From JAWLGW01 sp964569055 (GTDB lineage: Bacteria; Planctomycetota; J058): a stretch of 9,883 bases of DNA. Shown here piece after piece: positions 4,896 to 9,883 of this stretch. The position numbers were made by a program, and so were the translations under genes. Position 1 is the stretch's first letter, and each line of letters begins with the position of its first letter. The stretch lies in assembly GCA_964569055.1 (NCBI GenBank), contig CAZMSZ010000289.1, positions 1 to 9,883 on the forward strand, written 5' to 3'. Under the pieces are notes generated by a model. It was not told the DNA's origin. It ran no database searches and saw only the letters and a list, made by a program, of their open reading frames with translations.

Positions 4896-7673
4896 GTGGG
4901 CGGCGGCGACACCTTCCTCGAGCTCGAGGGCGGCGGCGACGACACGCTGCCGCCCGAGGTCAGCGCGCACGACGCCACGGTGATCGAGGGCTCCTCGCCG
5001 TCGCTGCCGCCCCTCGAGCGGCAGCTCGTGGACGAGGCCTTGCGCAGCGGCCTGATCACGCGCGCGCAGGCGGACCGGCTGATCGAGTCGCTGATCGAGG
5101 CCAGCGTCGACGGGCCCGAGGCCACCATGACCTTCATGGTGGCGCGCGGCCTGATCACCGAGTCGGCCGCCGAGGACCTGTGGGGGCGCCTGCAGCAGGA
5201 CTTCGTCCCCGGCTACGTGCTGCGGGGCGAGCTCGGGCGCGGCGCCATGGGCGTGGTCTACCGCGCCGAGCAGACCCGGCTCAAGCGGGTCGTCGCGCTC
5301 AAGGTGGTCAACCCCAAGCTGACCGGCGACCCCAGCTACGTGCGCCGGTTCAAGCGCGAGGCGCTGGCGCTCGCCAAGCTCAACCACCCGAACATCGTGC
5401 AGGTCTACGACTACGGCGAGGCCGAGGGCATGGTGTACCTCGCCCTGGAGCTGGTGTCGGGGACCGACTGCGGCGAGCTGATCAAGAAGCAGGGGCGGCT
5501 CGCCGAGCGGACGGCGCTGGTGATCGTGCGCGACGCCGCGCTCGGGCTCAGCCACGCCCACCAGGCCGGGATCGTGCACCGCGACGTCAAGCCCGGCAAC
5601 CTGCTGGTCGTCGAGGGCGCGCAGGACGCGCGCGGCGAGGGGTTGATCGCCAAGGTCACCGACCTCGGCCTGGCCCGCGAGACGCAGCAGGGGAGCGGGG
5701 AGGCGACCCAGGCCGGCACGATCCTCGGCACGCCCGCCTACATGGCGCCCGAGCAGACCGAGGGCAAGCCCGCCGACTACCGCGCGGACATCTACGCGCT
5801 CGGGGCCACGCTCTACCACGCCGTGACCGGCCAGCTCCCGTATCAGGACAGCTCGGTCCTCAACATGCTGATCAAGAAGCGGACCGAGCCGCTCGACGAC
5901 CCGCGCCGCCACGCGCCGGGGCTGAGCGACGCCACGGTGCGCCTGCTCGACCGCATGCTGGCCCGCGACCTCGCCGAGCGCTACGACGACTACGCCGCGC
6001 TGCTCGAGGACCTCGAGCGCGTCCTCGCCGGCCAGCCGATCGTGCGCGACCCCGTCCCGCGTGCGGCCTCCAGCCTGGACCTCGCGCCCGACGACCCGGT
6101 CACGCGCAAGCTCAGCGCCCGCGAGCTGAAGGCCTCGCTCGCCAGCGAGCCCGCGCGGCGCGAGAGCGGGCGGCTGGGCGCCGCGCCGCCGCCCGCGCCG
6201 GGGGGCCTGCTGCCCCGGCTGCTGGGCGTGGCCGCGGTCGGCCTGGTCGCGGCCGCCTTGGGCTGGGCCGCGCTGTTCGCGGGCGCGAGCGGGGAGGGCG
6301 GCGCGGGCGGCACGGGCGGCGCGAGCGGCACGGGCGACACGGGCAAGGTCGAACCGGTCCCTGATCGGCCGCCCGTCTCGCCCGCCGCCGCCGCCGAGAA
6401 GACGGTGGCGGCGCTCGAGGGCCTGCCGCCCGCCGACCTGCTCGCGCAGCCCCAGACCCTGGCCGGCCTGCGCGAGCAGCTCGCCGCGCTCCCCGCGGCC
6501 GACCGCCCCGCGCTCGAGCTGCGCCTGGTCGCGCTCACCCGGCGCGCGCTCCAGGCGACCGAGGAGGCCACGCTCGCGCGCCTCGAGGAGCTGTACGCCG
6601 CGGGCGAGTACGCGCGCCTGGCGGCCGGCGCGGAGCGCGCGCTCGCGCCGTACGTCACCTTCGAGCTCGAGCCGCCCAGCCGGCTGAGCGAGCTGGCCGA
6701 GCTCGCGCGCGCGGCGGCGCAGGACGGCGCGGGCGAGCGCGAGCGCGAGGCCTGGCGCGCGATCGAGGCCGCCGCAGGCAAGCCCGTGCGAGTGGTCGAG
6801 CTGGGCGAGCGCTTCGCGGAGCGCTTCCCGTTCAGCCCGGTCGCGGCCGAGGTCGCGCGGCGCGTGGCCGAGGCGGAGCAGGAGGCGCCGCGGGTCAGCC
6901 TCCAGTTCGAGCCGATCGGCGCGGCCTGGTCGCTGGAGGGGAGCGAGCCCGAGATCACCGGGCCCTTCGCGGGCCGGCTACGCCGCGGCGTGTACGAGCT
7001 GCGCGCCAGCGCCGAGGGCTACCTCCCGCTCGCGCTCCGCCTGACGGTGGACGGGCCGCTCGAGCGCACGCTCGCGCTCGGACCGCGCCCCGAGCGCGCG
7101 CTCGTCCCCGACCCCGACCGCGGCGCGCCGCTGTGGAACCCGCGCCGGTTCGTGGAGGACTGGGCGCGGATCGGCACCTGGGAGGCGGTCCTGGCCGTGT
7201 CGGGCATGACGGGTGAGGCAGGTCCGTCCCCGGCCAGCGCGCAGCGCTCGCTGGTCGCGCTGCGCCGCTACCTGAAGGGCGTCCCCGGCTGGACGTTCGA
7301 CTGGGAGCTGGTCCGCCCTGACGGCGCTCCGGGCGTGGAGGGGCTGACGGCGGAGGGGCGACTGTTCAGCGAGCCGGCCCTGGCGATCGTGGTGGGGGTG
7401 GCCGAGGGACGCGTGTACTTCGGGCTGCGGCGCCCCGATCCCTCCGGCTCGAGCGCCCTCGAGCGCCTCGCCGACGCGCCCGCGCCGGGCCACCCGCTGC
7501 ACCTCCACCTCGACTGGGACGGGACCCTGGTGGTGGCCCGCGCGGGCGACCTCGTGCTCGGCTCGTTCGCGCCGGGCTGGCGCGAGCCCCCGGCCACGTT
7601 CGAGCTGGCGACGCTCGCCGGTCGCGCGCAGTTCCGGGACATCAAGCTCTCGGCGCTCAAGCCGGCGGACTGA
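4896..7673 (+). CDS. Transmembrane Ser/Thr protein kinase with PEGA-like and beta-sandwich ectodomain
   Basis: A 925-residue Hanks-type kinase, probably single-pass. Residues 1-35 are Gly/Asp/Thr-rich. Residues 41-102 hold two copies of a helical module, each with GLIT (52-55 and 85-88). The kinase domain spans about 107-377: GELGRGAMGVVY at 111-122, ATP-binding Lys136, Glu155, HRDVKPGN at 228-235 (catalytic Asp230), DLG at 256-258 in place of DFG, and GTPAYMAPEQ at 278-287. All catalytic residues are present, so it should be active. The juxtamembrane part is about 380-436, with a membrane span at about 439-463. Outside are a Gly-rich linker (464-482), a helical Ala/Leu/Glu-rich region (about 499-665), a PEGA-like domain (about 667-730) and a C-terminal part ending AQFRDIKLSAL, which resembles a concanavalin-like beta-sandwich (about 745-922, inferred). 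The only Cys is Cys192, in the kinase domain. The GTG start has an SD-like GGGAG at 4883-4887. The gene is likely co-transcribed with the CPYC lipoprotein. Confidence 0.93.
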   Translation: MGGGDTFLELEGGGDDTLPPEVSAHDATVIEGSSPSLPPLERQLVDEALRSGLITRAQADRLIESLIEASVDGPEATMTFMVARGLITESAAEDLWGRLQQDFVPGYVLRGELGRGAMGVVYRAEQTRLKRVVALKVVNPKLTGDPSYVRRFKREALALAKLNHPNIVQVYDYGEAEGMVYLALELVSGTDCGELIKKQGRLAERTALVIVRDAALGLSHAHQAGIVHRDVKPGNLLVVEGAQDARGEGLIAKVTDLGLARETQQGSGEATQAGTILGTPAYMAPEQTEGKPADYRADIYALGATLYHAVTGQLPYQDSSVLNMLIKKRTEPLDDPRRHAPGLSDATVRLLDRMLARDLAERYDDYAALLEDLERVLAGQPIVRDPVPRAASSLDLAPDDPVTRKLSARELKASLASEPARRESGRLGAAPPPAPGGLLPRLLGVAAVGLVAAALGWAALFAGASGEGGAGGTGGASGTGDTGKVEPVPDRPPVSPAAAAEKTVAALEGLPPADLLAQPQTLAGLREQLAALPAADRPALELRLVALTRRALQATEEATLARLEELYAAGEYARLAAGAERALAPYVTFELEPPSRLSELAELARAAAQDGAGEREREAWRAIEAAAGKPVRVVELGERFAERFPFSPVAAEVARRVAEAEQEAPRVSLQFEPIGAAWSLEGSEPEITGPFAGRLRRGVYELRASAEGYLPLALRLTVDGPLERTLALGPRPERALVPDPDRGAPLWNPRRFVEDWARIGTWEAVLAVSGMTGEAGPSPASAQRSLVALRRYLKGVPGWTFDWELVRPDGAPGVEGLTAEGRLFSEPALAIVVGVAEGRVYFGLRRPDPSGSSALERLADAPAPGHPLHLHLDWDGTLVVARAGDLVLGSFAPGWREPPATFELATLAGRAQFRDIKLSALKPAD

Positions 7674-7687
7674 TAAGAGCCTACCGC

Positions 7688-8227
7688 TCACTCCCCGCGC
7701 AAGCGGCGGAACAGGCGGCTCACCGGGCCCGGTGGCCGATCCGACACGGGCGGCTGGACCCCGGGCGGCGTGAACGGGAGCGGGGCCCCCGCGAGCATCA
7801 CCATGTGGGGCGCGGGCTCGGGCCCGAGCGCGGCGGCCTCGCCTGGGCTCAGCTCCAGCAGGCAGGGGCGGCCCGGCTCCTGCGCCGGGTGGCGGGTGGG
7901 GTCGGCGATCATGGCCTCGACCGCGGCCTCGAGCTGGCCGGGGTGGAACGCCACGCACTCGCCGCGGGCGGCCATGCTCAGGAACTCGCCGGGCGTGGCG
8001 ACCGCGTGGACCGAGCGCGCGCACTGGTCGCAGCGGCGCACCTTGGGGTCGAAGGTCGGCTCCATGGTCGACCAGCTCACCGGGCAGGCGAACTTGAGCC
8101 GATACAGCGCGCGCACCGCGTCGTGACGCCCGGCGCGCAGCAGCGCGGCCTCGTAGGCCCGCGCGGCCTCGACGTCGGCGGGTGAGGCCTCGTGGCGCCG
8201 GCGCAGCTCCTCGGTCCGCTCGTCCAC
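7688..8227 (-). CDS. Small Cys-motif protein of unknown function
   Basis: A soluble protein of 179 residues with no named function that I know. Residues 1-45 are helical and TPR-like (AARAYEAALLRAGRHDAVRALYRLKF). Next comes a Cys block: CPVSWSTMEPT at 48-58, RRCDQCARSVHAV at 64-76 and CVAF from 91. This gives Cys48, Cys66, Cys69 and Cys91 (CX17CX2CX21C), a pattern able to bind zinc or form disulfides. I recall similar CP-x2-W-x2-M and RxCxxC blocks in uncharacterised Planctomycetota and Myxococcota proteins. The C-terminal third is Pro-rich and probably flexible, ending basic (SRLFRRLRGE). The GTG start is fixed by a good SD. The gene follows the Hsp33 gene by 24 nt on the same strand and is probably co-transcribed with it, which hints at a thiol- or metal-related role. 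It converges on the kinase gene, with 14 bp between stops and no visible terminator. Confidence 0.82.
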   Translation of the reverse strand: MDERTEELRRRHEASPADVEAARAYEAALLRAGRHDAVRALYRLKFACPVSWSTMEPTFDPKVRRCDQCARSVHAVATPGEFLSMAARGECVAFHPGQLEAAVEAMIADPTRHPAQEPGRPCLLELSPGEAAALGPEPAPHMVMLAGAPLPFTPPGVQPPVSDRPPGPVSRLFRRLRGE

Positions 8228-8232
8228 GCCCG

Positions 8233-8238
8233 CCTCCT
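8233..8238 (-). promoter_or_regulatory. Ribosome binding site deciding the GTG at 8227
   Basis: On the minus strand AGGAGG stands 5 nt before the GTG at 8227, between the Hsp33 stop and this start. It supports GTG as the initiation codon of the Cys-motif gene. Confidence 0.7.
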
Positions 8239-8251
8239 CGCGCGGCGCCGC

Positions 8252-9073
8252 TCAGGCCGCGGGCGGCTCTCGCCGCGGCGCGCGCTCCTGCTCCACGAAC
8301 GTGGCGAAGGTCGGCGGGTCGACCACGAACACGCCCGCGCAGCGCGGGCACTTCACCCGCAGCTCGGGGTCGCCCGCGAACACCGCCTCGGGGTCGGGCC
8401 CGAGCGCGCGCACCAGCACGCGCAGCACGGTGCCGAGGTTGCAGCCGCAGGCGAAGTGGTAGGGACGCCGCTCGAGGAGCTGCAGCTCCTCGTTCTGCTC
8501 CAGGCGCAGCGCGCGCTCTACGTCCAGCCCCTTGAACCAGGGCATGTCGACGTCGGGCTGCGCCACCAGCATGGCGTAGGCGTCGCCGCCCAGGCGGAAG
8601 TAGCGCGCCGGGAGCTGCTCGCTCTGGCGGTAGTACTGCTCCACGACGGCCAGCACGTCGCGCCCGGTGACCTCGACCGTGCTCTGCCGGCTCGGCGTGC
8701 GCGGGTGGCTCACCTGCGCGAAGAACAGGTTCGCCTCGGAGACCTTCACGTCCTCGGTGAACACCCGCCCGATCACGTTGCCGACCTCGCTGTCGCCGGT
8801 CACGAACAGGTTGAGCGGCGGCTCGCGGAAGTTGAGGGTCCAGGCGGTCATCTCGGCGCGCGGCCGCGCCATGAGGTGCAAGGTCAGCGCGGCGAGCGCG
8901 TCCTTGAGCATCTCGTCCTGCTCGGGCTCGAGCCGCAGCTCGAGCTGCATGAGGTGCAGGTAGTGGTCCTCGAAGATCCCGCCGAGGTCGCCGCGGACGA
9001 ACATGGCGTGCCGCTCGCGCACGTAGTAGCTCTCGACCTCGACCCGATTCGTCTCGACCGGCGCGCCGCTCAT
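8252..9073 (-). CDS. hslO: Divergent Hsp33-family redox-regulated chaperone
   Basis: A 273-residue protein matching Hsp33 in length and layout. The core domain covers about residues 15-145. The family signature appears as VVEQYYRQSEQLPARYF at 143-159. The C-terminal redox switch has Cys209 and Cys211 (CGC) and Cys242 and Cys245 (CPRC): CXC, 30 residues, CXXC. As I recall, E. coli Hsp33 uses Cys232, 234, 265 and 268, which is the same spacing. In the family these Cys bind zinc when reduced; under oxidative stress they form disulfides and the protein becomes an ATP-independent holdase in the cytoplasm. The core is divergent (for example LNFREPPLNLFVTGDSEVGN at 80-99), so this is a distant branch. 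The ATG at 9073 has no SD, and a TAACGT box lies 9 nt upstream. It follows the hydrolase gene by 58 bp and precedes the Cys-motif gene by 24 bp. Confidence 0.85.
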   Translation of the reverse strand: MSGAPVETNRVEVESYYVRERHAMFVRGDLGGIFEDHYLHLMQLELRLEPEQDEMLKDALAALTLHLMARPRAEMTAWTLNFREPPLNLFVTGDSEVGNVIGRVFTEDVKVSEANLFFAQVSHPRTPSRQSTVEVTGRDVLAVVEQYYRQSEQLPARYFRLGGDAYAMLVAQPDVDMPWFKGLDVERALRLEQNEELQLLERRPYHFACGCNLGTVLRVLVRALGPDPEAVFAGDPELRVKCPRCAGVFVVDPPTFATFVEQERAPRREPPAA

Positions 9074-9082
9074 ACGGTTTCC

Positions 9083-9111
9083 ACGTTATCACGGAGCGGT
9101 CCGCGCCCGAA
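9083..9111 (-). promoter_or_regulatory. Possible promoter before the Hsp33 gene
   Basis: On the minus strand TTCGGG (9111-9106), 17 bp and TAACGT (9088-9083) form a weak -35/-10 pair in the 58-bp gap after the hydrolase gene. The predicted transcript start is only 2-3 nt before the ATG at 9073, so the mRNA would be nearly leaderless. It suggests that Hsp33 and the Cys-motif gene can be expressed independently of the hydrolase. The -35 keeps only its first two T residues. Confidence 0.35.
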
Positions 9112-9131
9112 CGGTGCGGACAGGGCGCGCG

Positions 9132-9883
9132 CTACCCGCGCGGTCCGCGCTCGACGAGGTGCCGCTCGAGGAACTCGACCAGGATCCGCCGCGCCTCCCC
9201 GGCCTTGCGCCCGAACCCGGCGTGCTCGCTCGGCGCGCCCGTCTCGGGCCAGGTCTGGAGCACGACCGGCGCGTCCGCCCCGAGCGCCGCATACCTCGCG
9301 CGCAGCGCCTCCACGAACCGGGTGATCCCCACCAGCGGCGCGACCTCGTCCTGCTCGGAGTGGAGGGCCAACAGCGGCAGCGGTCGCCACCCTCCCAAGT
9401 GCTGCGCCGGGTCGAGCCCGGCCAGCTTGGCCGTGAGGAAGCGGTCCTCCACCGAGCGCGCCGAGGCCGCGAAGTCCCCGCTCGTCGACTCGACCACCGC
9501 GCAGCGGAACGGGTGCGGGTCGCACAGCCGCCGCAGCGTGACCATGCCCCCCGCCGACATGCCCCCCATGGCGAGCCGCGCGCGATCGATCCGCCCGCCC
9601 ACCTCCTCGCCGTCGAGCAGCGCCGCCACCACCTCGTCCACCTCGTCCAGCGTGGCCTGCAGCAGCCGCGGCAGCCCGCCGGGCGCCTGCAGCTCCGGCT
9701 CGACCCGCTCCCCGTGCCCCGGCAGGTCGATCGCCGCCACCGCGATCCCCGCCCGGATCAGCCGCAGGTAGCGCGCGCTGTCGATCTCCTTGGAGACCGA
9801 CCGCCCGTGCAGCCACAGGATCGCGGGAAAGGGCCCCTCCCCTTCAGGCAAGGCCACCAGCGCCGGCGCGGGGCCGAGCCGAA
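9132..9883 (-). CDS. Alpha/beta hydrolase, dienelactone hydrolase-like, 5' end beyond window
   Basis: The frame is open to the window edge. The region reads RLGPAPALVALPEGEGPFPA upstream of the strand ILWLHG, so the true start lies outside; the in-frame GTG at 9857 has no SD and would cut the first strand region. Numbering from that GTG, the oxyanion-hole strand is ILWLHGRS (13-20). The nucleophile elbow is GMSAG, with Ser101 (99-103). The acid is Asp170 in LHSEQDEVAPL, and His212 sits in SEHAGFG. All three catalytic residues have the order and spacing of the dienelactone hydrolase/prolyl-oligopeptidase-like fold. A DLPGHGER segment at 44-51 follows the third strand. No signal peptide is visible in this part. 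The substrate cannot be told; an esterase, lactonase or acyl-peptide hydrolase is possible. The gene is same-strand and upstream of Hsp33 by 58 bp, so partial co-transcription is possible. Confidence 0.85.
   Translation of the reverse strand, partial: RLGPAPALVALPEGEGPFPAILWLHGRSVSKEIDSARYLRLIRAGIAVAAIDLPGHGERVEPELQAPGGLPRLLQATLDEVDEVVAALLDGEEVGGRIDRARLAMGGMSAGGMVTLRRLCDPHPFRCAVVESTSGDFAASARSVEDRFLTAKLAGLDPAQHLGGWRPLPLLALHSEQDEVAPLVGITRFVEALRARYAALGADAPVVLQTWPETGAPSEHAGFGRKAGEARRILVEFLERHLVERGPRG

Noticed and set aside
6293..6345. GGC-rich repeat in the kinase gene as a mobile or CRISPR-like repeat
   Set aside because: It encodes the in-frame Gly/Thr/Ser linker just outside the membrane span. 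The repetition is a codon-level effect.
4896..7673. Pseudokinase because DFG is replaced by DLG
   Set aside because: The catalytic Asp of HRD, the Asp of DLG, the ATP-binding Lys and the APE motif are all present. DLG is a tolerated variant in bacterial kinases.
7674..7687. Terminator between the kinase and the Cys-motif gene
   Set aside because: Only 14 bp separate the stops, and no inverted repeat is present.
6978..9092. Long minus-strand open frame over the kinase end, the Cys-motif gene and Hsp33
   Set aside because: Low-complexity Arg/Ala sequence out of frame with three recognisable proteins.
8192..9325. Plus-strand open frame opposite Hsp33 and the hydrolase
   Set aside because: No motif or SD; the minus strand carries the Hsp33 switch and the hydrolase triad.

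Overview
This is a very GC-rich bacterial stretch. Codon third positions are nearly all G or C, and GTG starts are common. It contains a Hanks-type Ser/Thr kinase of the large one-membrane-span kind, a double-FHA protein and a Cys-motif protein of a type I associate with Planctomycetota and Myxococcota. An uncultured member of one of those groups is my best guess from gene style only; no rRNA or other taxonomic marker is present. A run of exactly 100 Ns (1116-1215) shows that the window comes from a scaffolded draft assembly.

Layout, left to right. Positions 1-138 hold a short repeat-like stretch and a convincing promoter. A secreted protein of unknown function (139 to the gap, + strand) is cut by the N run. 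After the gap comes a cytoplasmic protein with two FHA domains (1257-2390, +). It converges on a COG2509-type FAD-dependent oxidoreductase (2423-4054, -), with a 9-1-9 quasi-palindrome between them that probably ends both transcripts. A 174-bp divergent promoter region (4055-4228) then drives two tightly spaced + strand genes: a thioredoxin-fold lipoprotein with a CPYC active site (4229-4891) and a 925-residue transmembrane Ser/Thr kinase (4896-7673). The kinase converges on a minus-strand group, read right to left: an alpha/beta hydrolase cut by the window edge (9883-9132), an Hsp33-type redox chaperone (9073-8252) and a small Cys-motif protein of unknown function (8227-7688).

How the genes may work together. 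Two themes run through the window. One is thiol or redox chemistry: the FAD oxidoreductase, the CPYC lipoprotein, Hsp33 and the Cys-motif protein. The other is Ser/Thr phosphorylation: the kinase and a two-FHA phosphothreonine reader. The lipoprotein and kinase genes are 4 nt apart and almost certainly co-transcribed. Hsp33 and the Cys-motif gene are 24 nt apart on the same strand. A redox-linked phospho-signalling neighbourhood is a reasonable hypothesis but is inferred only from gene proximity.

Three genes without a Shine-Dalgarno sequence each have a TANNNT box 5-9 nt before the start codon, which suggests leaderless or nearly leaderless transcripts. Four other starts have an SD-like sequence. 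No tRNA, rRNA, insertion sequence, CRISPR array or phage gene was seen, and no gene-free stretch exceeds 300 bases.
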